Part shown: positions 26,269 to 39,481 of the stretch, piece after piece
Layout of the letters: every line of letters begins with the position of its first letter
Position numbering within the stretch: position 1 is the first letter of the stretch
From: Lanius collurio
Lineage: Eukaryota; Chordata; Aves; Passeriformes; Laniidae
NCBI GenBank assembly: GCA_020086605.1
Contig: JACBWW010000045.1
Location: forward strand, 5,490,256-5,554,255
Length of the DNA: 64,000 nt
Reading direction: 5' to 3'
Notes under the pieces: generated by a model
Told to the model about the DNA's origin: nothing
What the model saw: the letters and a program-made list of their open reading frames with translations, nothing else
Databases searched by the model: none
Position numbers and translations under genes: made by a program

Positions 26269-29200
26269 AGCACTTTTTAACAGGTTTGATTCCAAGCCTG
26301 AGCTTTGAAGAGTTGTTTTATTTTCTGCAAAGAAATTCCAACAGAATTTCTAACGGTATTAAATTCTGTCAAAAAATACACACTGATCTTTTTAACTTCT
26401 TCTGTCTGTACTGAACCACTTAGGTTTAGTAATTAAACAGAAGATTTTGTGAGGTTCTGAGTAAAATGGTGTTAAAAAGTTGCCATAATGGCATCAACTT
26501 AAACAGCCGTGCCCTTGAACTCAGTGCCACCTCACAGATCTGGGGTACATTTCGGGCATTAGAGATGCAATTTGACAAAGTGCTGTGTTCCCTCAGCCTT
26601 TTTTAAAGTCAATGGGAGCCAAGGCCACCTGGGTTGAAGCAGAGGACATCAAGCTCATTGTGAGATTGAGTCTTCCTTGTAACTTATGCCCTTAACATTT
26701 GAGATAATCCATTGATCTCTCTTGAACAGCTAATATCTGTAATAATGCCACATTTCTATAGCGTCCAAAGTCAATTAAAAGACGTGTATTATAGCTATAT
26801 TTTAATCAAGACTTACTGGGAAATGGAAGTAAAGAATTCTGCTTTCCTTAATAGTACCATTTGCAAAAAGAAAAGCTGACTGGAAAATCAAATTAATTAT
26901 CTCTTCTTTATATACCCTTTATATGTTCACTTTCTTTGTAAAATGAATTTAAATTATTTCTGTACTAACAAAAAAAGGTATTTAAAAATCATGAGAAAAA
27001 ATAGATGTTTCTTTCCAGACTATTCACTTGGCGAATTCAAGTGGAATTCATTAAATTTTGCTCTATAAATAAGACCTCAGCAAAATGCTGGTTGTCATTG
27101 AGAGATAGTGAGTGGACAGGGACTTTTCAGGACCACTCTTGAGAAATATTTTCTACTTTTTGATGTGTTCTAAAGTAAAAAAAAAAAAAAAAAAGGATTT
27201 CTTAGGGATTAAATCATCTCATCCAAAACATGATCTCACACACTTGTTCAAAGCAAAGAGTTTATTGTATTCACGTGAGGGATTGTCATGGATGGTTGGA
27301 TTTATTTTGATTATTGGTTAGGAAATCAAAGCCTGAATTGTTACTTACCACATGTTAAGAGTGGGAAAGAAAAAAAAAAAGAAAAAAAAGGACTGCATTG
27401 GCAATGAATCTGTTGGTCCTGCGACAGATTTGAGATTAAGTTCTTACACTTCCATGGCATTTTGAAGTAGACCATTTTTGTTGAGAGAAAGAGAGAGGAA
27501 AAGGAAAGGTCATGTCTCTCTTATCAGGCAGTCATAGTCTCCTGTAAAATAGAAATGTCTGTTTAATGTCAGTGAACAGCCCAGATGGAGATTCACGTTG
27601 GAGCAAAACATCTACACTTTATCTCATACCTCAAAGTTTACACTACTTAAACCTTGTGATAACAGAATCCTGAGTCATTTTCTGATGGGATTCCTCTATC
27701 ATTACACCACGATTCTCCACATGCTGCCCACATATTTTTTTTTCCTTTTTTCCTCCAAACCCAGCCCCTCTGCATTCCTGACACACTAATCCTGGTACCA
27801 GGCATCTGCAGTCATGAAGGACTGATGAGCTCAGACTCAAGTTACCGCATTAAAATAGTTCACCTTTTTTGCTAAAGGTGATTTTGCAAGTCCTTTTTCC
27901 TTCCTGGCTGAATGTTCAGACAGAGGAGCAAGAAAATCATTGACCAAAGCTATGAGGAGGAGCAGTGGCACAGTGGTGTTAGAAAGCACAAAGGGGGGAA
28001 TGGGAAATGAGAACATTACCTACAGCAAGTTTGACTTCAGTCCTTCGAGCTCTGCAGAAAGAGAAATTTCATTGCTGTGCTGCCTTTTCTTCTGTTCCAT
28101 CTCTCTCCTCTGTCTCATGAATCCATTTCCAGCATGTATATGTTTACCTAAATGACTTATTTCACAATTTCATTGTTTTAAAGCTTTTCTTTGATGATAA
28201 AGTAAGATTCTGATTTTCTTCTTAAACTTTACAGGCTATAGAAAAATGGAAAAAAAATTATTGTGGGCAGTCATGATAGTTTAATGACAGTAATAAGAGC
28301 AATAGCTTTCACTTCATTACTCCATGGACTTATGGTTCTGGACTGTTGCTTTTCCCCACCTTAAAATAAAAAGGATTTCAGTGCAGTCTGCCTTGAGGTG
28401 TGCATGGGAATGTGCATTTGAGTGGTTCTGTACCTGGGGGCTTGGCATAAAACTGGGCAAACCTGAGCCACCTACAAACTCAGATGCTTGGAGGAAGTTT
28501 TGATGTGACCAGAAACTCATTTTAGCAGAGAAGTGTAATTTTTTGTGTGTGTTCATGTGCAGGGGTTTTTAATTAACCACGTGTCTTTCCTCACTGTGCC
28601 CTTCTACACGGGGAATATCCTTCAAAGAAAGATGCACTTTCTAACAGCTAAGACTTCCACGTTATTTCTGGCAATAATTGGTGAATATTATTTAATAAGT
28701 AATGATTGAAATAACTCTTTCACAGAAATTACCTATTGCGGAATTTCTAAAGTGATGGCAAATTATATTGCACTGCATATTCATGCAGTTTAATTTAATA
28801 CTGTATTGAATGTGAAATATGACATTAATTGCTTGTAAATAGTTTCTTACACTCTAGATGCAGTGTTTAAAATACTGTAATATCAGGAATAATGACCTGG
28901 CCACACACTTCAATCAGTCAATGTCTTTGTTAATATTAGGTATGTTGGCAAACCAATAATCATTTGAAAAGAAGGAAGTTTGGGTTATTTAGTCAAGCAG
29001 AGGATTTAATTACATGTCTTCTGGAGTCTGATAGAATAAAGCAAGTGGAGGCAATGTTTTGGCAGCTAAGATCCTAGGAAAAAGAAACATAATTAGTTTA
29101 TGTTCTGTTACTCTCTTCAATTTTTCTTCACCTGTACCTTCCCCTTAATTTTCTGATATTTCTCTGCTCTTCTGTGGTCCCTCCATGTCACTGCTTGCTC

Positions 29201-32149
29201 ATCCTTCTGCCTGTGGTCATTTTGTGCTCCTTTACTTTTCAGGATTGATTCTCCTCATAGTTCTTTCCCTCTACCTTCTGCACTTGGGGTTCATTTTTCA
29301 TACCCCAGCCAGTACTTGGCCTGATTTTTCATGCATTCTCATAAGCTCTTGGAGGGTTTTTTACACAAAGAGAGGATGTGGATCAGCCCACTGTCCTGGT
29401 AAGCCAAAAAGAGGGACAGTCATGTCTGTGGAGCACAGGTCACAGCAGCAAAGTCAATTTTGTGTAGACAGGAACCTTTCAGTGTTTTGTCCCAGATTCC
29501 AGGAGTTCCCTGGGATGAGCAGGGCTCTCTCTTTGTCATTCAGGAATTTTGCTTCCTTCCAATACCTCCTTGTTAGGAGCAGTGAGTTGTTCATATCTGC
29601 TGTGATTTGCTGTCCTTAATGTGATTTTGCATTCCTTTCCTGATCAAAACATGTAAATGTCTCTGGGTCTCTCAGAAAGCTTTAATCTTGTAAAGTAGGT
29701 TTTATTGAAGAGTTGTTGTTTTTTGACATTCGTGATAAGTTTGATAATTGCATTAATAATTATTCTTTCATGTCTGCTATTTACACCCAACAAAGCAGCT
29801 GATTCTGAACCTCAAGGAGAAGTCAAAACAATAGTGGAGACAAAGCTGTGGCAGCAATTGAAAGCAGATTTGGGTTGAAACAGCTGAGTTAGAAGGGGAA
29901 GGCTGGCTCTGGCCAGCTCTGCTGGTCACTGCCAGGGGCACAGGGGCAGTTCCAGCTGCAGCAGGTGAGGAGCTGGAGCATGGCAGGATCCCCTGGGGTC
30001 CCCCAGGACAATAACTTTCTTCCATAAACCAATCAATTTCTGCCCTTAATTCCTTGAGCAACTATTTAAATAACTGTGAGCTTAGTGTGTCTCTGTTTTC
30101 AATTTACAGAATTTATCACTTCACCTCTGGGTTTATAGTGGGGATGTGCTGAATCCGAGCACTTCAAAGGAAATTTAGCAGTTGGAGTTCCTAATAAATC
30201 CTTAGCTTGCCCATCTGTATAATTTGTATTAGCATGTCCATTAAAGGTTTGCTTACAGCTTGGAGATTTCCTCCAGAAATGCTTCAGAAAACTGAAATAA
30301 GGGGAAAGCAAACAATAAAAACATTCATAATTTTATATCCATTAAAAGCTCAGATGGCATTTAAACAACAACTAAAAAAAAAATATTTCTTGCTCTCAAC
30401 ATAATGAACCAAGTGCTTTTCAACTCCCAAATCATTTTGCATCCCAGTCTCTCAAGCAGGAAATATTGGAGACGTTGGACCCTCTCCTTGTCCTCTTCCT
30501 TTGAGTGAATTCTAATTTGGAATTTTGTGCTCTTCTCATAGTATCAGGTCTGCTCTGTTCCTTTTCAGCTTTAAGTATGCTTAATATTTAGCTTATGAGA
30601 AATTTAGTTCTAGTTAAATTCTATCTATATTACCTAAAAGTTTACCTGTGACAGGCAAGCATGTGATGGATTGTAAAAGCTATTCTTGAAGGAGATTTTA
30701 TCCATCTCTTGGCCAAGATTTTTTGTTTAAAAACTAAAAGGAAAAGCTTGGATTGGTTAATATTACTGTTGGGGGAGTGTTGTTTTGCTTTGTTTTTTTT
30801 CCAAATTGTGCCTCTCTCATGGATGGATGCTCTTGCACTGCTGTTAATGTGGTGTCTGGAAATTGAGAGCTTTAAAGTCTTCTGTATAATTGAGTTAGTA
30901 TTTGAAATCCACATCATTTTTAATTCTTTGGGTTTTTTTTTCCTAAGGCTCATGACACACTGAAAAATCCTTCTTTTGTTTTGATTTCAAAACCTTTACT
31001 ATACCCCAAAATAAATGTCCAAACATTCTTTCTAGCTTTTTTTCATCCTTTATTTCAAGTTGGGGGTAGGAAAGTGAAAATGGCCCCTCCCCTTCTCTGT
31101 GCTGGGAAGCAGAGAAGATGAGGTCATTGCTCTTTGGGAGGAATACTGAGAATTTTTGATGGAAATAGGAAATGTGTGCTACATTTTGATTGACGGTTCT
31201 ACTTAATTCTAGCATCACTGCTCACACAGATCCAGGCTGAGTCGTGGGTCCAGCATCTCCCCACCCTCACAGAGAGCCTCTTCATCCCATCAGCTCCATA
31301 AAAGAACCCAAATGTGCCTGGCTTTTCTTAATGCCAGATAATCTTGGGGAGACTTCCATTGAGAATTCAAACTGTCTGTAGGCGTGTGACTTTTCAGCTC
31401 TGCTTTCTCTTCCATCCTTTCCCTGTGTTATTAAACATGTTTCCTTCTTCCCTACAACCGCCTTGATTATTTTCTGTTTTGTCATAAAATATTTGCTTAG
31501 TAACAGGCACAGGAACTTGGCAGTCATCTCCGTGTTTCTGCCTTTGATTGTGAGGAGCTTTGAACCCATACACAACATTTCACAATTCAGAGGGGAAAAG
31601 TAAGCCTGGCAGTTGATTTCCAGCTTTTAACCAACATGCAGAGCAAAATATTTATTTACAGTGATCATAGTTCTATTGTTCTCCAGCCTGTAGGAAATAA
31701 TAATGCCTAATCAGATACTCCTGCAATTCAGAACCTAAAATTATCCTGGCTTCTACAAGGTTGGCTTTAACCTTTATCTTGCAGATTCTTTTCTCCTGTT
31801 TTTCTCAAATTTTTAATGGCAGGGAAAAACGAAGACACTTTTGCATTTTTCTGACTGCAGCGTGGAAAGTTTTATTGCCAATCTGTCTGACTGGAGCTAA
31901 TGACAATATATATCAACCCCATGCTAGATATTAGCAATATTTATCAAAAAGTTCATTTTTCACATGAAGCTAACGTTATTCTTGAACCATCTGCTATTTT
32001 TTTTCTGAGAATTCAGCAAGTGCAGGGAATTTGCTAGAAAAAGTAGCTCCTGTGGCAGAGTGTGATGTGGGGATAGCACGAGATGGAGCTGGAATTTCTC
32101 TGTCTGTAGAGACAGAGACCTGGTTGGTTTTGAGTAAAGACCATTTAAT
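26269..32149. other. Intronic DNA, no gene seen
   Basis: Mostly AT-rich unique sequence, with A/T homopolymers near 27178-27194 and 27370-27388. The stretch 28640-28960 is very AT-rich, with several TAAT/ATTA cores and a hairpin (28772-28789), and might be a conserved noncoding element. An open frame at 29185-29619 is hydrophobic but not recognised and lacks a visible gene structure. Confidence 0.5.
28772..28789. repeat. Short inverted repeat
   Basis: Arms ACTGCAT and ATGCAGT surround the 4-base loop ATTC. Confidence 0.8.
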
Positions 32150-32320
32150 ACAGAACCATGGCTGGGGTGGGACTGCACCTTAAGATCATCTCATTCCAAG
32201 CCCTCTGCCATGGGCAGGGACACCTCCCACTATCCCAGAATATTTAGCCTGGCCTTAAACCCCCCCAGGGATGGGGCAGCCACAGCTTCTATGGCCAACC
32301 TCTTATTTTGCCATTTCTCC
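32150..32320 (-). mobile_element. CR1 LINE fragment, minus orientation
   Basis: The + strand shows 'cttaagatcatctcattcca', 'gccatgggcagggacacctc', 'ccactatcccagaat', a short 'agcctggcctta' segment and 'agggatggggcagccacagc', the reverse complement of a CR1 3' end. The terminal repeat is decayed ('cagaaccatggctgg'). It is older and shorter than the copy at 25993. Confidence 0.85.
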
Positions 32321-34276
32321 TTCGTAGCCAGCTCTGACCCCAGTCAGCAATTTACCAAAGATGGGGAAGGAGGGTTTGTCTTTGCTTTGTTTAAGTTTTT
32401 GCACAACCAAAAGTTAACATCAGTACAGGACCTTTTGTATGAGAAGAAAATGATGCAGCCATGCAAATAAAAATCAGATAATGCCAACAACTGGCTTTTG
32501 TCTTTCCAGGTCATGTCATGTAATCGTGTTTTTACAAACAGCCTCCAATTATTCTGTGCTCCCCTTTTTCCATGGGTGGGACAGATTTATTTCTCTCTGA
32601 ATAATTATCTGACGTGTGGCAGCCTCTGATAGTGTTTCAGGAAAAAACCGAGCAGCAGTAAATGAGAGGAGCAGCTCTGGGTGTGCTGGGCAGGAATCTG
32701 TGCTTTTACAGGAAATCCAGGAGGCCCTGAGAGTTCCCAAATTGCTGAGCACCTCCTGCCTGTGCCTTGGAGGTTTGCAGATTTGATGGTTTGGGAGTGC
32801 TGGACCTGTGGTGAATATATTGTATATGATCAAGTTCTATGATGTGGAAATTTCAGGGAATAAATTTGGTATCTTTGTAGCGTGTTTTCCCAGAGGGATA
32901 TATCAAGATGGAATAAATGTTTTAAAAAATGAGGATTTTTCAAACTTTTGAGAACTCTGAAATAGAAGAGGTAGAAGTTTCCTCTTTTTGTTGTGGAAAA
33001 GTGTTTAGGATTTATTGTATAAATTAACTTTTTTTAAAGTTAGAAAGCCAAACAAGTATTTTAGCTTAATTGACATGTACCTCCATTTTAACTTATTTTG
33101 TTTGTGCAAAATGCTTTTAAAAACTTGATTTACAGAAGAAATAACTCGACTTGGTAAAAATGAAACTATTTTGAAATGCAGTTTTTTGATTCTCCCCTAA
33201 CTACTGATCTTGGAAACCTTTTTCTGTGATTTGCTCTGGGTAACTGCAGACAAAGTGTCATTTCTTGACATGTTTGTACAGGTCAGGTCATAAATGCCTC
33301 TCAGTTTGAGTCCTTCCAATGTTCTGGGCTTTGAAACCTGTTTGTGTGGATATCAGATGAATCCCATATATAATTTTTTTTTTCTTTTTTTTTTTTTTTC
33401 TTTTTTCTTTTTTTTTTCTTTTTTTTTGGCTTCTCAAGGTCAAATAGAATAGCAGTGCAGGTTTAGCTTCCCTGGGTATCTGATTTTCATTTTTCATTTT
33501 TAGAGAGAGTAATGAAAAGTCTGACTATTGCTGGGGCTTTTAATGTAAAGATCAGCATCACAAACCTGGTTACTGAAAGTCCAAAGCACGTTGTTGTAGT
33601 TTTTCCAACCTTATTTACTTGGTATCATGCAAGAGAGTCACTTTCTCATTCAGCATTTGAATAATTGTCTTCTAATGCAGATAGTACAAAGTTTTCTGCA
33701 AAAATTATGTCTGAAAATACATATCCAGGGAGAAAAAATAAAGTTTGAGTGTTAAAATGCAGGAATGGGAGTGGATTTTGCATGATCACTGACAGGAAAA
33801 CCAGCCTGTCTCACAGCCAATCCAGCCTCATAAATAAAGCATAGGCACCACACATCATTCTTTTCTCTCTTCACCATCTCTGCCCTTTGTGTTCATATTC
33901 TCCAGCAGCTGCATGTGCCATTAATCTGCATTTAGGTGAGGGCCCAAACGCCAGCTCAGTGCTGGCAAACAGCTGCAGTGCTCTTTGCTAGCTGGGATGG
34001 AGGCCTTTGAAATGTCCCCCTGTGCTTCAGCACCGCACACAGCACGTTCCTTCACTGCTGAGGGAAAGCTCCCTTTGGCCAGGGCAGCAGGAGCCCCCAT
34101 GTTTGTTGGGTTTTTTTCCCTGTTAGCACCCCTGAGTGCCAGGAGGAGCAGTTGGCACAGAGAGCAGCTCTCCCTGACTGCCTGCTCATCCAGGAGGATC
34201 TTCCTGGTCTCCTCCATCACTGCCTCAGCAAGGTGCAGGCTGCCTGTTTGCCCCGTGCCCGGCTGGTGCTGGGGCA
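32321..34276. other. Intronic DNA, no gene seen
   Basis: Unique sequence plus the T-rich tract at 33374-33427. A GC-richer patch just before the LTR (about 33930-34270) has open frames on both strands without recognisable similarity. Confidence 0.5.
33374..33427. repeat. T-rich tract with C interruptions
   Basis: About 54 bp of T with single C residues. The minus-strand lysine-rich frame across it is a composition artefact. Confidence 0.9.
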
Positions 34277-34873
34277 TGAGTAAGGGGTAGTCAGTGGGTA
34301 ACTCATGTAAGCACAGTTAACTATTAGGAGACAAAACTTCAGAAGCTGAATTTACATCTTGTCAAGATAGAGGGGACAGGAGGAGACAGCAAATGTTAAT
34401 TCAGACAGCAAATGTTGATTACAAGACCTTGGAAGTAGGATTCGCCCTGACCTTGTTAAGATAGGAGGGACAAGGATCATCCCAAAAACTGCTGAATCGT
34501 TCCTCAAAGGACTACGCACGCCCCAGGGAGAAAGGTGAAAAGGGCACTATGAGGAAGACTGCTGATCTTCACCACAGAGACCCCCGAGGAAGAGGAGAAG
34601 CCTTCCTCAGTGCGACCACCAGGACACTCAACGCATGCGTGACCCGTATGCTAATGATATTAATGGCTTACGGGGAATAATTTGTATAACCACACCTGTC
34701 CCAATGAATGTAATGAATATCCATGATTTAACCCATAAGTACTGTACTGTAGAAGGTACCGGGGTGTGTGTTTGGAGGAGCGATCCCCCACACACCCGGC
34801 GCCGAATAAAGCAAATACCCACTGCTCTGACTCTGTCTCTGAAGTGACTCCTGGCCTGGCTTGGGGCGAATCA
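34277..34873 (+). mobile_element. Solo LTR of an endogenous retrovirus, + orientation
   Basis: A block of about 597 bp begins TGAG and ends ATCA, flanked on both sides by GGCA (34273-34276 and 34874-34877), a possible 4-bp target duplication of the gammaretrovirus-like (ERV1) kind. AATAAA at 34805-34810 lies about 65 bp before the end and is followed by T/C-rich 'ctctgactctgtctctga', fitting an R/U5 region. The first half contains a repeated module (34358-34370 and 34452-34464, 'cttgt[c/t]aagatag', and a doubled 'cagcaaatgtt' around 34387-34415), as U3 enhancer repeats often do. The CpG-rich 'cacccggcgccg' just before the AATAAA is preserved. No gag, pol or env sequence adjoins. The exact ends rest on the short GGCA match. 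Confidence 0.65.
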
Positions 34874-36273
34874 GGCACTGCCAGGTCTCTCTGTCCACAG
34901 GAACTGCTCTGCATTACAGCCTCTGTCAGGTGGGGATTTGAGGGAGGGGATTGGGGCTGTAATTAGTGCGAGCTGCAGCACAAACAATTAATGCTGCTGC
35001 TCAGGGTGGGTGCACAGGGCTGGGGGGTGCTCCTGTTCATTGCTCACACAAGGAAACTGGAACAGATCATGGAGGGGCCTTTGCCTGAGGGATACCCGGG
35101 GCTTTCTGCCCCAGACCCCCAGTGCTGAGATGTGAGACTCAACATCTGTGCAAACCCAACCTGTTGTTGTTCTCTGCTCGGTTCTCAGGACAGCCCAAAT
35201 CTCAGACCCTCCTGAACCCAAGCAAAGCCCCCCTGGCTCTGCTGCCCTTCTCAGACTCCCTGGCAAAGCCCCCCAGGGAGCTGTGCTGGGTGCTGGAGGT
35301 GGGGATGGTGCAGTGGGTGCCCGGTGCTGCCCGGTGTCCGTGCCTTGGCTCCACACAGAGCCTGCTCGGGGCTCTCAGTGCTGTAAATGCCCCCACAGAT
35401 ACTTTTCCAGGGCAGTGCTCCTGCCAAACAGCCACCCTTTGATCCAGGGGGTAGCAGTCCCTGGGAGATAATCCAAACAGGAAAGCAAAGCAGAAATCAA
35501 ACTGCTCATTCTGTGCATCTTTGATGCACCAGAACTTAATTTACTTTATGCATAGAGTTGCTTTAACTTTACCTGGAGGCGAGGTGCAATTTGGATTGCT
35601 TTTTCTTTTTTCTTTTTTTTTCTTTTAAAGAAATCCCATTATCAGTATTAAAGTGTTTCATGCCTATAAAAACAGGCTGTAGATTAATCGTTATCCCTTT
35701 TATTATTTTTTTTCAATCAGGCTGAAACATGGGCTTCTACTTCTTGTTTAGTTTGGAGTCACTGAAATTAAAAATGAATTAATTGCAAACACTTTATTTG
35801 TCAAGTTATTCTTTCAAATACTTGGGTTATATGGATTTGGCTTATCCTGTTCTGCAGGTAGATGTAAATGCTCTCTTGTCTTTACAAGGCAGAGACACAA
35901 TGGGCATGCCTCAGGAAAAGCACAGCTTAGTTTAAAACCCATCTTGTTACTCCATTAAGCCATCCCAAATTGTTTGAGCAGCAGTGAGATATCTGTGATT
36001 TATCAGTGGGAACTCTGACTTGTAAGTAAATGAAAGCCAGAGTATATAAAAACAGGTACATCAAATTAGGTGTACAAATTAAATTACAAGATTTAGGTTC
36101 CTAAGTAAGTTCTGGCCTAATTTTTCTTACTGTCAGTCACCAGCTATTCCCATCTGCCTCACCAGGACAGGTGGGTTTTCTGAAAATACCTGTGGGAATG
36201 TAGCTTTAAACACCTCATTCTGAAAATAAAGCAAGGTAAACATTCTAGATGCTGGAACTGAGCTCGAATCTCT
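34874..36273. other. Intronic DNA, GC-rich patch, no gene seen
   Basis: A GC-rich patch at about 34990-35470 keeps two overlapping + frames and two minus frames open for about 80-120 codons each, as expected from composition. None is recognisable. The rest is AT-rich unique DNA. Confidence 0.45.
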
Positions 36274-36526
36274 GATGTTTGGATTCCATACCAGGAAGAA
36301 ATACTTTATTCAGAGGGTGGGCAGGCCCTGGCACAGGGTGCCCAGAGCAGCTGTGGCTGCCCCTGGATCCCTGGCAGTGCCCAAGGCCAGGCTGGACATT
36401 GGGGCTGGAGCAGCCTGGGATGGTGGGAGGTGTCCCTGCCCATGGCAGGGAGCAGAATGAGATGAGCTTTAAGGTCCCTTAAACCCAAACCCAAAACCCT
36501 TAAACCCAAACCACTCTGTGATTCTC
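36274..36526 (+). mobile_element. CR1 LINE 3' end, + orientation
   Basis: Blocks in order: 'ccaggaagaaatactttatt', 'gagggtgggcaggccctgg', 'gcacagggtgcccagagcag', 'ctgcccctggatccctggc', 'tgcccaaggccaggctgga', 'ggtgtccctgcccatggcag' and 'gagctttaaggtccctt', ending 'accactctgtgattct'. Near the end the usual 'ccttccaacccaaacca' is replaced by a small expanded run of 'ttaaacccaaaccc' units (36478-36511). 5'-truncated, inactive. Confidence 0.9.
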
Positions 36527-39447
36527 TCTCCTGATTTGCAATCTGTTGAATGCTCATTCTTTAAAACTTATTTAAAGTCTGGTGTAGTGACACCGATAGT
36601 AAGGGTTTAATTATTAAACAAAGCTTATTTCCACCCAAAAACTACATTTAAATAAAACTTTTTAAGCTGACTCTTGAAGGTTTATATATGTTTTCTGCCT
36701 GCCACCTGACAGAATTATGGGATGCCCAATTGCAGTTGCCCATTAAGTTTTCACTCTGCCTAAACCTGGCTCACGCCTCTTCTGGGATTCTTTTCCCTAA
36801 ATATTGTTGTCTAATAAGGAAAAGCCACTTTCTACCACTCCAGATTGTAATTAGAGCACTTGATTAATGCAGAATTCTATTCTGTTTTGACTGTAAAGCC
36901 CCACAGATTTTGTTAAATTCTGTTGTCTGTGGGTCAGTTTGGAGCAGTGATTGGTCTCTGAAGGAGTTAATTCTTTCGACAGTGGGGGTCAGTAAAGCAA
37001 GTGCATTCATATTTTCATCAATTCCAGCTAACTTACAGCATTTCACTGGTCAGATCTAATTTGCTTGATGAGACATCACTGAAAGATGTTATCTATAGTG
37101 TAAGCTTAGAAATTGATTGTAACACATAATTCAAGGGCACTGTTTCATGCCTAGGGCAAGAAATGCTATTTTTCTCTTCATTTCATTTACTTTTTTATAA
37201 TAGCTTACCTTTTCCAAACTATATCCACCGGATTTGCCTGTAGATTTGCAGAGAAGCAAAAAATACAATAAGAAACCACCCTAAACTGTGGGGTTTTTTT
37301 CACCTGGACCCTCTGTAAAATTGTGTTTATTTTTGTCAAGGTGTGTTGGACAGTAGGAATATCTCAGGAAAATGGGATATCAGTTTTTATTTGCACTCAG
37401 AGATACTGTGCTTAGTGTGGTTATGTCATTAAAAGAAAATCATTAAAAGAAAAGACTTAGACGTCAGAGTTTTACCAATATTGTGATATTCACATTAAAC
37501 AGACTCCACTGATGCTTTAGATACCTATTACTATATATGTATATACACATAAACACAGCAGTCAGTCCTTAGCTAATATCAATTTAGTGTGTATCCTAAA
37601 GTCAAATCTTCAGCTCCCAGACTGAAATTCTTACATTAATTGGCTTAAAAATGTCCCCTCTCTACTCTTTCTGTCTTGTGTAAGCCCGGAGACAACCTTG
37701 TGCCTCAGGAGTGCTGTTGGTTTTATTAAGCAAATCCCCTGCATTTCACTGCTTTGGACACTTCATGGTGGATTTTCCCCCTGTAATAAGAGAGAACAGA
37801 CAGTGATGAGTCAGCTGAATGCTTAAGGTACACACCAAATTTACTGCTGTGTGTGTGCCCTTATCACTGCTGCTCCCCTGGGACTGCACACATAAATCCA
37901 CTGCTTCCCCTACAGCTGCCATTCTGCTGGGCCAGGAAACGCTGACATTCCAAGTATTAAAACAAACCAGCAGTAGTTTTCCACAGTGCCTGTGAAAATT
38001 TCAGATTTCAGACAGTTCAAGCATCGTTGACCTCGAATGTGTGTAATTTAGTAGGATTTTTGTACATTTGCTTTTTCTATGCGTGCTGTTGGCTCAGTTA
38101 GCGAAGTTGTAAGTAAAAAAATGCTGTACTTGAGAGCACTCTTCAGCTGACACTGGGCACAGGAGTAATTTGGGTTGCATTTGGCATAGTATTTTCTGAT
38201 TTTCTAATATTCAGGTAATTAGCCAAGTCAGAATTTATCAGGGCAGAGCGCTGACCAGAATGACCAAGAAAAGAAAATTCTAAGGAAGTTGGTTCTATAC
38301 CCATGGTCATAAATAACCTGTCTCACTGCCTGCAGTAGGGGCTCGTGTCTCCTTCTCTTGTTTCTTTATTTTTCTGGGAAAAGGTTTCCCTTTCTGTAGC
38401 CAGTGTTGATTTTGTTTGTCCTCCTGCCCTCATTGCACAATATCCCCAAGGCTTTTACATGTGCAAATTTATTCATGTCATCATTGGCCTGGTGAGTGGC
38501 ACTGCCAAACCCTTTCATGCCATTTAACGTCTGATAAATCATTGGTTGCTGAGGAAGCAGCAATGAATTTAGTCAGATAACTCTTGTCCCGATCAGATAC
38601 CTGTCTGACTTGCCAAAGGCTCGTGGTTTTGGAAAGCCAGGTTCCACCCACCCATATCTGCCCCACTCCAAAGTGAGAGCTTGTGTCCCTTCTGTGGAAC
38701 ATGAGGCAGATTCCCTTTTTGCCTTGATGTCTGTGAGCTCTTCTCCACTTTCTTCCAGCACACCACAGATCAACATTTTTGGACACTATTTTTTATTGTT
38801 TTTTTTTTTTTTTTAATTGCAGCAGCAGAGTTGGTTATTGGCCATTAGGAAGCATCCAGTGGGCTCTTTGTGCAGTGGCTTGTGGAAAAACTGTTCTGTG
38901 GATGTGTCTGTGATGCCCACGTGGAATCTGATGGCCCATGACCATAAGGGACTCGAATCACTGAAGAAATGAATGCTCCCTGTGCTCTGAGTGTGCTTTT
39001 TAATTCAGCCACTGTGTAGATCCAGTACTGTTTTCCAGTGTCCATTTCTCATTCAAGCAAAATTGTCTGACTGTTATGTGAAGTTATGCACTCGGTGTGT
39101 TTGATGCCCCTCATTCTGAGCATTGTCTGCTCGGGATTCAACACTTCCCTTTGACTGAAATTGCCACTATAGGTGCTGTTGTCAGTCTTCAAATTAATTT
39201 CCTGTTTAACAGGGATGCTAATGAGCTCCAGTGAGTTGTAACTGCAGTGGGAGTCTGCTCAGCTGAAAACTGACAATGAAATTGGTGGTCTTTTGATTTC
39301 TTAGTGTTAGGATTGCCTTTCTTATAGGGGAGGCTCTATTATTCTGGGGTTTTTTTTAATGACAGCATGGATTGAATTATGTCTTCTGTTGTCTGTATTT
39401 GGGCAGAAGATATAGTTGTCACATTTTAATTTTAAAAACCCCAATAG

Positions 39448-39481
39448 TAATAATAATAATAATATAATAATAATAATAATA
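39448..39481. repeat. (TAA)n microsatellite
   Basis: About eleven TAA units with one interruption. Confidence 0.9.

Noticed and set aside
25993..26295. Open frames across 25978-26414
   Set aside because: They lie within the CR1 3' untranslated end, which is noncoding.
29185..29619. 144-codon hydrophobic open frame
   Set aside because: Composition from T-rich DNA; no family recognised and no flanking gene structure.
34628..34966. Open frames overlapping the + strand LTR
   Set aside because: LTR sequence; no retroviral gene similarity.
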